Shown in pieces: positions 6,115 through 15,058 of a stretch of 53,176 nucleotides of DNA. The notes beneath the pieces were generated by a model, which saw only the letters and a program-made list of their open reading frames with translations, was not told the DNA's origin and did not search any database. The position numbers and the translations under genes were made by a program. Source of the stretch: CAYVUM01 sp964454795 (GTDB taxonomy: Bacteria > Pseudomonadota > Alphaproteobacteria > Rhodospirillales > Defluviicoccaceae); the NCBI GenBank assembly GCA_964454795.1, contig CAYVUM010000009.1, forward strand, positions 1-53,176. The letters are read 5' to 3'. The first letter of the stretch is position 1. Each line of letters starts with the position of its first letter.

Positions 6115-8478
6115 ATGTCGACCAAAACCATCGCTCTGGTCGGTAACCCGAATTGCGGGAAGACGACCCTCTTCAACAGCCTGACCGGCACGCGCCAGAA
6201 GGTCGGCAACTGGCCAGGGGTCACCGTCGAGAAAAAAACCGGCCAGTTCGAGTTGCCGGGGCTCGCCGCAGAGATCGTCGATCTCCCCGGCGTCTACTCC
6301 CTCGGCAGCCCGGAGGGCGAGGGCGCCCTGGATGAGCAGGTGGCCCAGTCTTTCCTGGCCGGGAGCCGGCCGGATCTGGTCATCAACATCGTCGATGCCG
6401 CCAATCTGGAGCGGAACCTCTACCTGACCGCCCAGCTTCTCGAGATGCGCCTGCCGGTCCTGGTTGCCGTGAACATGATGGATGTGGCGCGCGAGCGGCG
6501 CATGGCGATCGACGTCGACCGGCTCGCCCGCCGCCTCGGCTGTCCGGTGGTGCCGATCGTGGCCACGAAGCGCCACGGCCTCGAGGCTCTGAAAGCCGAG
6601 ATCGCCGAGGCCTTGCGGCACCCGCAGGTCTCGCCCGTGGAGCTCCGTTATCCCTCGGCCATCGAGGAGGCGATCGACCGGCTCTCCCAGGTCCTCGATG
6701 CCAGCGACGAGCGGCGGTGGCTGGCCGTCCGGCTGCTCGAACACGAAGCCGGGGCCCTGCGCCAGGCGCCGCAGGCGGCCACCCGGCTGCTGCCCTCGCT
6801 GACCGGGGAAATCGAAGCCAAGGCCGGCGAAGACCCGGACATCCTGATCGCCGCGGGCCGCTATGCCTGGATTCACAGCATCGTCAGCGACGTCCTCACC
6901 CGAACCGGCGAGGCCAGCCAGAGCCTCTCCGACCGCATCGACCGGGTGGTGCTCAACCGGATTCTCGGACTGCCGATCTTCCTCGTCGTCATGTACGCCA
7001 TGTTCATGTTCACCATCAACATCGGCGGCGCCTTCATCGACTTCTTCGACATCGCCTTCGGCACGGTGTTCGTGGATGGCCTGGGCAACATGCTCGCCGG
7101 CCTCGGCAGCCCGGAATGGCTGACCACCCTGCTCGCCAGCGGGGTCGGCGGCGGCATCCAGACTGTTGCCACGTTCATCCCGGTGATCGGGTTCCTGTTC
7201 CTGTTCCTGTCGATCCTCGAGGATTCCGGGTACATGGCCCGGGCCGCCTTCGTCATGGACCGGTTCATGCGCTATATCGGCCTGCCGGGGAAATCGTTCG
7301 TGCCGCTGATCGTCGGCTTCGGGTGCAACGTCCCGGCGGTCATGGCCGCGCGCACGCTCGAGAACCAGCGCGACCGGACGATGACAATCATGATGGCGCC
7401 GTTCATGTCGTGTGGGGCGCGGCTGCCGGTCTACGCCCTGTTCGCTGCGGCGTTCTTCCCGATCGGCGGTCAGAACCTGGTGTTCGGCCTCTATCTGATC
7501 GGCATCGCCGTTGCTGTGCTCACCGGTCTCGCGCTCAAGAATACGCTGCTCCAGGGCGAAGCCTCGCCGTTCATCATGGAGCTGCCGCCCTACCACCTCC
7601 CCACCGTCGGCAGCGTGGTGGTGCGCACCTGGGACCGCCTGAAGACCTTCCTCTGGCGGGCCGGCAAGGTGATCGTCGCCGTGGTCGTGGTGATCGCATT
7701 CCTCAATTCCTGGGGCTCGGACGGCAGCTTCGGCAACGAGGATACCGACAAATCCGCCCTCGCCGCGATCGGCCGGACGATCGTGCCGGTGTTCGAGCCG
7801 ATGGGCATCACCGAGGACAACTGGCCGGCCACGGTCGGGATCTTCACGGGCCTTCTGGCCAAGGAAGCGGTGGTCGGGACCCTCGATGCCCTCTACAGCA
7901 GCCTTGCCAGACAGGACGCTGCAGCTGCAGCTGCCGCCCCGACCACGGGCGTGCCGGCCACGGGCGGGGGAGAGCCCGAGGAACCCGCCTTCGACCTCTG
8001 GGGCGGCATCGGCGAGGCCTTCGCCACCATTCCCGCCAACCTTGCAGAGGCATTCGGCACGTTCGCCGACCCGCTCGGCCTCAACATTGGCGACGTCACG
8101 ACCGTGGACGCGGCCGCTGCCGAACAGGCGGTTGCCGTCGGCACCTACACCGCCATGGCGGAGCGGTTCGATGGTCAGGCCGGCGCGTTCGCCTACCTGC
8201 TGCTCGTCCTCCTGTACATGCCCTGCGTCGCCGCGATCGGCGCCATCTATCGGGAAACCAACGCTCAGTGGACGCTGTTCGTCTGCGCCTGGACGACCCT
8301 GGTCGGGTATGCGGGATCGGTGCTGTTCTTTCAGGCGGCGACCTTCCAGCGCGATCCGACGGCCGCCAGCCTGTGGATCGTCGCCATGCTTGGCCTGCTC
8401 GGCGGCGCGCTGGCGCTGATGCGCCACCTCGGCCGCCGCGATGCGGTGCCGCGCACCGTGATCGTGCCAGGGACATGA
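6115..8478 (+). CDS. feoB: Ferrous iron transporter FeoB
   Basis: A 787-residue inner-membrane Fe2+ permease. The N-terminal GTPase has G1 GNPNCGKT (residues 10-17), G2 Thr in NWPGVTVE (about 37), G3 DLPG (56-59) and G4 NMMD (120-123). A helical spacer follows to about 280, then the two Gate repeats, including GFGCNVPAVMAART and the later PCVAAIGAIYRE. A strong GGGGGAGG site precedes the ATG at 6115, so I reject the longer frame that would start inside the repeat. Between about residues 600 and 680 there is an alanine/proline-rich insertion of low complexity followed by an amphipathic segment, a variable place in FeoB proteins. Confidence 0.97.
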   Translation: MSTKTIALVGNPNCGKTTLFNSLTGTRQKVGNWPGVTVEKKTGQFELPGLAAEIVDLPGVYSLGSPEGEGALDEQVAQSFLAGSRPDLVINIVDAANLERNLYLTAQLLEMRLPVLVAVNMMDVARERRMAIDVDRLARRLGCPVVPIVATKRHGLEALKAEIAEALRHPQVSPVELRYPSAIEEAIDRLSQVLDASDERRWLAVRLLEHEAGALRQAPQAATRLLPSLTGEIEAKAGEDPDILIAAGRYAWIHSIVSDVLTRTGEASQSLSDRIDRVVLNRILGLPIFLVVMYAMFMFTINIGGAFIDFFDIAFGTVFVDGLGNMLAGLGSPEWLTTLLASGVGGGIQTVATFIPVIGFLFLFLSILEDSGYMARAAFVMDRFMRYIGLPGKSFVPLIVGFGCNVPAVMAARTLENQRDRTMTIMMAPFMSCGARLPVYALFAAAFFPIGGQNLVFGLYLIGIAVAVLTGLALKNTLLQGEASPFIMELPPYHLPTVGSVVVRTWDRLKTFLWRAGKVIVAVVVVIAFLNSWGSDGSFGNEDTDKSALAAIGRTIVPVFEPMGITEDNWPATVGIFTGLLAKEAVVGTLDALYSSLARQDAAAAAAAPTTGVPATGGGEPEEPAFDLWGGIGEAFATIPANLAEAFGTFADPLGLNIGDVTTVDAAAAEQAVAVGTYTAMAERFDGQAGAFAYLLLVLLYMPCVAAIGAIYRETNAQWTLFVCAWTTLVGYAGSVLFFQAATFQRDPTAASLWIVAMLGLLGGALALMRHLGRRDAVPRTVIVPGT

Positions 8479-8521
8479 CCAGACGACCGGCCCCTTCCTG
8501 CAATCCCACGGAGAGGTACCT

Positions 8522-8767
8522 GTGCTCACCGATCTCAAAGACTATCTGAGCCAGCGCCGGGCCGCATCGCTGACCGAGATCGCCCGCCGTTTCGCCACCG
8601 ACCCGGAGGCCGTCCGGCCGATGCTCGATCACTGGGTCCGCAAGGGGAAGGTCCAGCGGACCGGCGGCGCGATGTGCCAGGGTTGTTCGGCGTGCGCCGC
8701 ATCGGACGTCGAATTCTACGCCTGGGTGGGGGCCAATCCCGACGCAAAGCCCCGGCCCGGTTCGTAA
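8522..8767 (+). CDS. feoC: FeoC-like winged-helix protein with cysteine motif
   Basis: An 81-residue protein starting with GTG at 8522 behind GGAGAGGT. Residues 1-48 form a compact winged helix (MLTDLKDYLSQRR, SLTEIARRFATDPEAVRPML). The wing carries CQGCSAC (Cys52, Cys55, Cys58). In studied FeoC proteins such cysteines bind an oxygen-sensitive iron-sulfur cluster and the protein protects FeoB from degradation. Three closely spaced cysteines are visible here; I see no fourth. It is the last gene of the feo group and ends nine bases from the convergent recJ stop. Confidence 0.88.
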   Translation: MLTDLKDYLSQRRAASLTEIARRFATDPEAVRPMLDHWVRKGKVQRTGGAMCQGCSACAASDVEFYAWVGANPDAKPRPGS

Positions 8768-8776
8768 GGTCCAGGG

Positions 8777-10615
8777 TCAGTGGCCGTCCGGGGCGGCCCC
8801 CGCCGTTGCCGGAAAGGGAGAGGCGACGTCGTCGATCAGCAGCTTGCCACGGCCGGTGTAGGGGTCGCGGCGCAGCCGCCCGGCCAGATGCAGCGGCGCG
8901 CCGTCGTGGCGACGGAGGGCTGTGGCGATGGGCCCGTCCTCGGCCCGGAAAGCGATCGCTTCGAGGCGGCTGCCGTGGGGGCCGGCCAGCGTGCAGCGCA
9001 CATGGCCACCGCGCAGGCCGCTGACGTGACTGATCCGAGCGGCGGTGATTGCGAACCGCGGCTCGGCGTTGCCGGCCCCGAAGGGGCCGATCCGCTCCAC
9101 CTGATCGGCGATCGCGCCGGTGTCGGCACTCACCGGCAGCGCGCCGTCGAGCAAAAGCTGCGGGGACCGGCTCGCCGCCGCCACGGCCGCCGCCAGCCGA
9201 TCGGTCAGAAACGCCTGGAACGCCTCCAGCCGGCCAACGGCGACGGTGAAGCCGGCGGCCATGGCGTGGCCACCGGCACGCAACAGCAGGCCGGCCTCGC
9301 GGGCGGCGATCACCGCAGCGCCCAGGTCCACGCCAACGATCGAACGGCCCGAACCGGTGCCGACTCCGTCGCGGAGCGCCACCACGCAGGCCGGTTTGCG
9401 GTAGCGCTCGGTGAGCCGGCTGGCAACGATGCCGACCACCCCCGGATGCCAGCCGTCACCGGCAACGAACAGCACCGGCGCAGCATCGGCGCCATCGGCA
9501 GCGATCCGCACCGCCGCTTCCTCAGTGACCGCCGCCTCGATGTCGCGGCGCGCCGCGTTGGTTTCGTCCAGCCGCCGGGCCATGGCGACCGCCTCCACCG
9601 GATCGTCACAGATCAGCAGCCGGGCGCCGAGCCCGGCCTCGCCGACCCGGCCGGCGGCGTTGATCCGCGGCCCGAAAATGAAGCCGGCATGATCGGTGGT
9701 CGGGGGTGCGCTGAGGCCGGCGACGGTGGCGATCGCCTTCAATCCGGCGTTGCCCCACCCTGCCATCACCTTGAGCCCCTGGGCAACCAGCGCCCGGTTC
9801 AGCCCGGTGAGCGGCACCAGATCGCAGACCGTGCCCAGCGCCACGAGGTCGAGCCAGCGCAGCAGGTCCGGCTCGCTGCGATCGCGGTACCAGCCGGCAG
9901 CGCGCAGCGCCCGGTTGGTGGCCACCACCAGCATGAAGGCCACGCCAACGGCGGCGAGCGTCCCGAGGCCGCTGTCGTCGTCGGGCCGGTTGGGATTGAC
10001 GACGGCGCGCGCCGGCGGCAGCGATCCGTCCACGGCGTGGTGATCGACGACGATCACGTCGAGGCCCGCTGCGGCGCCGGCGGCCAGCGCCTCGTGGGCG
10101 GTGCTGCCGCAGTCCACGGTCACCACCACCGCCGACCCGGCCGCCGCCAGCCGCCGCAACGCCGCAGCGCCGGGTCCGTATCCCTCGGTCAGCCGGTCCG
10201 GCACGTAAAGGCCGGGCGGCCGCCCCACTGCGGCGAGGAACCGGCTGAGGACTGCCGCTGAGGTGGCACCATCCACATCGTAATCGGCCAGCACGGTCAC
10301 GGTCTCGCCGGCAAGGACGGCCTGCGCCAGCCGGTCGGCGGCCCGTTCCATGTCGACGATCGTCGCCGGATCGGGCAGCAGCGCCCGCAGGGTCGGCTCC
10401 AGGAACGTCCCAGCCGCAGCGATGCCGATATTGCGGGCGGCCAGCACCCGGCCGACGATCACCGGCAGGTCGAGACGCTGCGAGAGGGTCTCGGCGAGCC
10501 GGTCGTCGGTGGCCCGCAGCAGCCAGCGACGCCCGGTCACCGACTGCTCGACCCCCGGGCAGGGGGCGTGGTTGAGGACGGAAAGCGGCAGGGCGATCGG
10601 CGAGCCGGCCGGCAT
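8777..10615 (-). CDS. recJ: Single-stranded-DNA-specific exonuclease RecJ
   Basis: A 612-residue 5'-3' single-strand exonuclease of the DHH superfamily used in recombination and mismatch repair. The metal-binding motif DYDVDG is at residues 111-116, the DHH motif occurs in VVDHHAVDG (about 190), and the interdomain RINAAGRVGEAGLGARLL is present, followed by DHHA1 and an OB-like C-terminal part. The ATG at 10615 is preferred because the frame open to 10744 would overlap the end of hom. It follows hom on the same strand after 56 bp and may be co-transcribed with it. Confidence 0.95.
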   Translation of the reverse strand: MPAGSPIALPLSVLNHAPCPGVEQSVTGRRWLLRATDDRLAETLSQRLDLPVIVGRVLAARNIGIAAAGTFLEPTLRALLPDPATIVDMERAADRLAQAVLAGETVTVLADYDVDGATSAAVLSRFLAAVGRPPGLYVPDRLTEGYGPGAAALRRLAAAGSAVVVTVDCGSTAHEALAAGAAAGLDVIVVDHHAVDGSLPPARAVVNPNRPDDDSGLGTLAAVGVAFMLVVATNRALRAAGWYRDRSEPDLLRWLDLVALGTVCDLVPLTGLNRALVAQGLKVMAGWGNAGLKAIATVAGLSAPPTTDHAGFIFGPRINAAGRVGEAGLGARLLICDDPVEAVAMARRLDETNAARRDIEAAVTEEAAVRIAADGADAAPVLFVAGDGWHPGVVGIVASRLTERYRKPACVVALRDGVGTGSGRSIVGVDLGAAVIAAREAGLLLRAGGHAMAAGFTVAVGRLEAFQAFLTDRLAAAVAAASRSPQLLLDGALPVSADTGAIADQVERIGPFGAGNAEPRFAITAARISHVSGLRGGHVRCTLAGPHGSRLEAIAFRAEDGPIATALRRHDGAPLHLAGRLRRDPYTGRGKLLIDDVASPFPATAGAAPDGH

Positions 10616-10671
10616 CACCGTCAATGCACCGGTCCGGACAGCAGCAGGGCGATCATCATCCGGCGCATCGT

Positions 10672-11961
10672 TCAGACCGGCTCGATCCGGATCGTCCGCG
10701 GCGGCTCCACGCAGCTGTCCAGCGCCGCCATTGCCGTCAGGCACCGGCTCATCGCCGCCTCCTCGGCCTCATGGGTGGTCATGACCACCGGCACCACATC
10801 GCCCGGCGCCCGGGCGCGCTGGATCACCGCTTCCATCGACACCTCGTGGTCGCGGAGGATCGCAGCGATATCGGCGAACACTCCCGGCCGGTCCAGGACC
10901 ATCAGCCGCACATAATAAGGGCCGCGGTGGCGGCTCATCGGCGCGGGCGGCAAAGCCTTCAGATTGGCGGCGGGAATTCCGAATGCCGGCAGGGACCGGC
11001 CGCGGGCGATGTCGGCGATATCGGCGACCACCGCCGAGGCGGTCGGCCGCTCCCCGGCGCCGCGGCCTTCGTGGACGACGCGATCGACGAAGTCGCCGTC
11101 GGCAACCACGGCGTTGAACACCCCGTCCACATGGGCGATGGGTGCCGAAATCGGCACCATGCAGGGATGAACCCGCCGCTCCACCCCGAGATCGGTGAGT
11201 TCCGCGATGCCGAGCAACTTGATCCGGTAGCCGAGTTCGGCTGCGAAGGCGATGTCCTCGGCGGTCACGTGGCGGATGCCTTCCACATGGACGGCGTCGA
11301 AGTCGATCCGGCAACCGAACGCCAGGGCGGCGAGAATCGCGAGTTTGTGGGCGGTGTCCACGCCGTCCACATCGAAGCTCGGATCGGCTTCCGCGTAGCC
11401 AAGCGCCTGGGCTTCAGTCAGCACGTCCTCGAACTGCCGGCCCGAACTCTGCATCGAGGTGAGAATGTAGTTACAGGTGCCGTTGAGGATGCCGAACACG
11501 CGCGAAATCGCGTTGCCGGCCAGCCCTTCGCGCAGCGACTTGAGGATCGGGATGCCGCCGCCCACCGCCGCCTCGAAGGCAAGGCTGACGCCGGCAGCCT
11601 CAGCCGCCTCGGCAAGGGCAATTCCGTGGTGGGCGATCAGCGCCTTGTTGGCCGTGACCACGTGGCGGCCGGCGGCGATCGCCGTCTCGGCGACGGCCCT
11701 GGCGACTCCCCCTGAGCCACCGATCAGCTCCACCACCACGTCCGCCTCGGCCTCGCGGGCCATGGCAGGGCCGTCGTCGTACCAGGCCAGAGCCTCAATC
11801 GGGAAACCGCGGTCGCGGCGATCCGGGTCGGCCACGGCGGTGAGGATCACCGGCCGGCCGGTGCGCGCCCGCAGCAGCTCGCCGTTGGCCTGGATCAGCC
11901 GGACGACGCCGCTGCCGATCGTGCCGAGGCCGGCAACAGCCACCTTGAGAGGGTCGGTCAT
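10672..11961 (-). CDS. hom: Homoserine dehydrogenase
   Basis: A 429-residue NAD(P)-dependent enzyme reducing aspartate semialdehyde to homoserine, on the path to threonine and methionine. It has the Rossmann motif GLGTIGSG (residues 10-17), the catalytic-domain NKALIAHHG, the GGGIPI segment, and a C-terminal ACT domain (about 350-429; YYVRLMVLDRPGVFADIA) that normally mediates threonine feedback. The ATG at 11961 was chosen because the longer frame adds a low-complexity Ser/Arg tail. It lies 73 bp downstream of an aminotransferase gene, the common alphaproteobacterial pairing. Confidence 0.97.
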   Translation of the reverse strand: MTDPLKVAVAGLGTIGSGVVRLIQANGELLRARTGRPVILTAVADPDRRDRGFPIEALAWYDDGPAMAREAEADVVVELIGGSGGVARAVAETAIAAGRHVVTANKALIAHHGIALAEAAEAAGVSLAFEAAVGGGIPILKSLREGLAGNAISRVFGILNGTCNYILTSMQSSGRQFEDVLTEAQALGYAEADPSFDVDGVDTAHKLAILAALAFGCRIDFDAVHVEGIRHVTAEDIAFAAELGYRIKLLGIAELTDLGVERRVHPCMVPISAPIAHVDGVFNAVVADGDFVDRVVHEGRGAGERPTASAVVADIADIARGRSLPAFGIPAANLKALPPAPMSRHRGPYYVRLMVLDRPGVFADIAAILRDHEVSMEAVIQRARAPGDVVPVVMTTHEAEEAAMSRCLTAMAALDSCVEPPRTIRIEPV

Positions 11962-12034
11962 GACACCGGGACCGGAAGACGGGACGGGCGCGCAGCGGAT
12001 CGCGATGACGGGACCTGAGCGGCCAACGCCGGGG

Positions 12035-13252
12035 TCAGACGATCGCCGCCGCAGCCACCGGCTCCGGCTGGTTGTGATGCCGGGCCAGGAACGTGCGGAT
12101 GCTGCGGGTTGCCTGGCGGATCCGCTGGGTGTTCTCGACCAGGGCGAAACGGACGTGATCGTCGCCGTGCTCGCCAAACCCGATCCCCGGGCTGACCGCG
12201 ACCCGCGCTTCGCTCAGCAGCATCTTGGCGAAGGCGAGAGAGCCGGCACCGGCGAACGCCTCAGGAATGGGCGCCCAGACGAACATGGTGGCCGGCGGCG
12301 CTGCCACCTCCCAGCCGGCTGACCGGAGACCCTCGATGAGCACGTCGCGGCGCTGGCGGTAATGCTCGCGGTTCTGGAGCACGCAGTCCTGGGGACCGTT
12401 GAGGGCCGCAGCGGCGGCCACCTGGACAGGGGTGAACGCGCCGTAGTCCAGATAGCTCTTCACCCGGGCCAGGGCGGCGCACAGCTCCGAATTCCCGCAG
12501 GCGAAGCCGATCCGCCAGCCGGGCATGGAATAGGTCTTGCTCATCGAGCTGAACTCGACGGCGATCTCCCGGGCGCCCGGGACCTGGAGGATCGACGGCG
12601 GCGGCCCGCCTTCGAAATAGATCTCGGCATAGGCGATGTCAGAGAGGATGAAAATCTCGTGCCGGCGGCAGAAGTCGACGACGGCCTCGTAAAAGTCCAG
12701 GGTCGCAATCGCCGTCGTCGGGTTGTTGGGATAGTTCAGCACCACCGCGGTGGGTTTCGGCACGCTGTGCTTGACCGCCCGCTCGAGCGCGGAGATCAGA
12801 TGCCCGTCCGGGCAGACCGGAATGTTGCGCACCGCCGCCCCGGCAATGATGAAGCCGAACTGGTGGATCGGATAACTGGGATTGGGTGAGAGGATGACAT
12901 CGCCGGGACTGGTGATCGCCGTGGCCAGATTGGCCAGCCCCTCCTTGGAGCCGAGGGTGACAACCGCTTCACGCTCCGGATCGATGGAGACCCCGAAGCG
13001 GCGCTCGTAATAGCCCGAGATCGCCCGCCGCAATCCCTTGATGCCGCGGGATTCCGAATAGCGGTGGGTGCGCGGGTCCTGGACCGTTTCGGTCAGCTTC
13101 TCGACGATATGCCGCGGCGTCGGAAAATCCGGATTGCCCATCCCGAAGTCGATGATGTCCTCGCCGGCGGCCCGGGCGCGCGCCTTCATCGCATTCACCT
13201 CGGCGAAGACGTAAGGCGGTAGCCGGCGCACGGCGTGAAACTGGGCTTTCAT
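12035..13252 (-). CDS. Class I/II PLP aminotransferase (AlaC / LL-DAP aminotransferase-like)
   Basis: A 405-residue fold-type I aminotransferase. Visible hallmarks are DFGMGNPDFPTP near the N terminus, NYPNNPTT, and the PLP-lysine segment SSMSKTYSMPGWRIGF (about residue 240). Homologues are annotated as alanine aminotransferase AlaC or LL-diaminopimelate aminotransferase; sequence alone does not decide. Being immediately upstream of hom supports a role in aspartate-family or alanine/methionine nitrogen transfer. The ATG at 13252 follows a GGGGACG site. The dispersed two-hairpin repeat lies 66 bases upstream. Confidence 0.9.
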   Translation of the reverse strand: MKAQFHAVRRLPPYVFAEVNAMKARARAAGEDIIDFGMGNPDFPTPRHIVEKLTETVQDPRTHRYSESRGIKGLRRAISGYYERRFGVSIDPEREAVVTLGSKEGLANLATAITSPGDVILSPNPSYPIHQFGFIIAGAAVRNIPVCPDGHLISALERAVKHSVPKPTAVVLNYPNNPTTAIATLDFYEAVVDFCRRHEIFILSDIAYAEIYFEGGPPPSILQVPGAREIAVEFSSMSKTYSMPGWRIGFACGNSELCAALARVKSYLDYGAFTPVQVAAAAALNGPQDCVLQNREHYRQRRDVLIEGLRSAGWEVAAPPATMFVWAPIPEAFAGAGSLAFAKMLLSEARVAVSPGIGFGEHGDDHVRFALVENTQRIRQATRSIRTFLARHHNQPEPVAAAAIV

Positions 13253-13318
13253 CGAACGTCCCCGTTGACAGCTCTCGTCTGTAAATCGCGGCAACAGCCG
13301 CAAGTTTTCCGGGTCTCA

Positions 13319-13432
13319 GTGGATGGGATCATCCGCTTGGTTCCCAAGCGGATGATCGGTCGATCCACGAACCTATGGATCTCATGGTTCGATTCAACTG
13401 ACGGATGGGACTCATCCGTCAGCATCGAACCA
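13319..13432 (-). repeat. Dispersed two-hairpin element, copy B
   Basis: One stem is perfect over 14 bp: GATCATCCGCTTGG (13327-13340), loop TTC, CCAAGCGGATGATC (13344-13357). The other combines TGGTTCGAT (13385-13393) with ATCGAACCA (13424-13432) and CTGACGGATG (13398-13407) with CATCCGTCAG (13413-13422). It is the reverse complement of the element at 5987-6100, apart from a linker of about 17 bases. Because the genes here run on the minus strand, both copies have the same orientation relative to transcription. Confidence 0.88.
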
Positions 13433-13492
13433 CTAGCTGAAAAGCCGGTGGAGGAGAAGCCCGAACCGCCGGACTGCCGGCCGCAAGCGGCG

Positions 13493-14995
13493 TCAGTTGA
13501 CCAGATACACCTCCACCCGGCGGTTACCAGCCTCCCCCGCCGGCATCGTTTCCGCGTAAAGCGGCTGGGCATCCCCCATAGCGGCGATCTGCACCGGCCC
13601 GGCACCGAATCGGCGAAGGGCCCGGGCCACCGCTTCCGCGCGCTCTCTCGACATCTCCAGGTTGACCTCACGGTGGCGCTCCGGCGGCATGTTGGCAGTC
13701 CGGCGGCTGGCATGGCCGACCACGTGGAGGCTGCCGCCGCGCTCCCGCTGCAACGCAGCGACATTGCGCAGGATGTCGGTCTCCCGTACGCCCAGCGCCG
13801 CCGAGCCGTCAGGAAACAACAGCGTCGCCACCCGTGCGCCGCCGGCGACACCGGCGGCGATCGCGGCACTGCCGGTCTCGACACCGCTCGACGACACGAC
13901 AATGGTCTCGTAGCCGCCGGGCACCGGTTCCGGAGGTCGCAGCCCCGCGGACGGGACCGCCCCGGTCGGCCGGGTCTGGCGCAGCCGCGCCTGGTAGACG
14001 GCCTGGACCCCGCCGGTCAGATCCGGCGCCGGCGGCGCTGGCGGTGCCAGACTCCGGGGCGATGGTGCCGGGGCGCTTTCAGCCGGGGCGTCAGACCGGG
14101 CGGACACGGCCTGCGCGGCCGCGGCCGGGGCCGGCGGCGGTGCCGGCGTCACGAAGGGCATCTCGTCCGCCGGATCCGACAGGTCCCGGTCAAGATACTG
14201 GGGGGTCCACGGCTCCGGGGCATTCGCCGCGGCCAGCTCCCGCTGCAGCTCCGGCGATGGCGATGGTGCCGGCGACGGTTCCGAGGGCGGCGCTGGCGGT
14301 GATGAGGAGCGACGCTGGCCGGCGAGAACCGGCGGTGGCGGCGGGGCCGCGGCCGGTTCGGGGTCCGGTGGCGCGGGGACCGGCGGCGGGCCGGATGCCA
14401 CCGGCGCTGTCCGACGCTCGGGCTCCGGTGACGGCTCGAGTGCCAGGGGCCCGGACGCGGCGCGGGGCGGCGGCGCCTCCGCGAACCGTTCGGCCGGCGG
14501 CGCCGGTTGCGCCGGCGCCGCTGCGGGCGGCGGCGGGGTCATTCCGGGCGGAACCGGAGTCGCCAGGGCCGACGGCGGTGGTCCGGCCGTGGTTCCCTGC
14601 AGCGGAATCACCTCGTCGGAATACCGGCGGCCGGCGCGGTCGGCGATCAGCCCCTGCTGGCGCCCGGCCCGCTGCTGGGCCGTGCGGACAGCCGGCCGTT
14701 CCGGCACCGAGGCCAGGTTCGGAAACGGCTCGCCCTCACCGGGAATGGTTTCCGGCGGCGTGTAGGCATTGCTGGCGTCGCCCTCCGGACCGGCGCCGAC
14801 CGCATCGCCTGCCGGCGCCGCGCCACCCCGGGCGGTGTCCGCCGGCGGGAACGGTTCCGGCGCCGATGTGGAGCAGCCGGCAACCAGCAACATCGCCGTG
14901 ACCGTCGCGACCAGACCCGCGCCGGCTCTCTGCCCTGCCGGGACCAGCACCGCGTCAGCGTCCGCCCGACCGCCCCGAGATAACCAGTTCATCAT
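13493..14995 (-). CDS. OmpA-family lipoprotein with long proline-rich linker
   Basis: About 500 residues: an N-terminal export signal with lipobox LLVAGCS, a very long low-complexity linker of Pro/Ala/Glu (about residues 40-380), and a C-terminal OmpA-like peptidoglycan-binding domain (about 400-500; LHVVGHASRRTAN, EMSRERAEAVARALRRFG, NRRVEVYLVN). It probably tethers the outer membrane to peptidoglycan. Two adjacent ATG codons at 14995 and 14992 are possible starts, and the N terminus before the hydrophobic core is rather long and charged for a signal peptide. It follows meaB on the same strand after 63 bp. Confidence 0.85.
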   Translation of the reverse strand: MMNWLSRGGRADADAVLVPAGQRAGAGLVATVTAMLLVAGCSTSAPEPFPPADTARGGAAPAGDAVGAGPEGDASNAYTPPETIPGEGEPFPNLASVPERPAVRTAQQRAGRQQGLIADRAGRRYSDEVIPLQGTTAGPPPSALATPVPPGMTPPPPAAAPAQPAPPAERFAEAPPPRAASGPLALEPSPEPERRTAPVASGPPPVPAPPDPEPAAAPPPPPVLAGQRRSSSPPAPPSEPSPAPSPSPELQRELAAANAPEPWTPQYLDRDLSDPADEMPFVTPAPPPAPAAAAQAVSARSDAPAESAPAPSPRSLAPPAPPAPDLTGGVQAVYQARLRQTRPTGAVPSAGLRPPEPVPGGYETIVVSSSGVETGSAAIAAGVAGGARVATLLFPDGSAALGVRETDILRNVAALQRERGGSLHVVGHASRRTANMPPERHREVNLEMSRERAEAVARALRRFGAGPVQIAAMGDAQPLYAETMPAGEAGNRRVEVYLVN

Positions 14996-15058
14996 CCAGT
15001 GATGATACCGGAGGGTGATCGCAGCGATCAACGATCGACACACCGCCCCGGTTCCGGC

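Noticed and set aside
6064..8538. Very long open frame on the minus strand opposite feoB
   Set aside because: It is His/Asp/Gly-rich without domain character and exactly shadows feoB; long antisense frames are usual in GC-rich genes.
8780..10261. Long plus-strand frame opposite recJ
   Set aside because: Composition is that of an antisense shadow, and RecJ motifs on the minus strand are complete.
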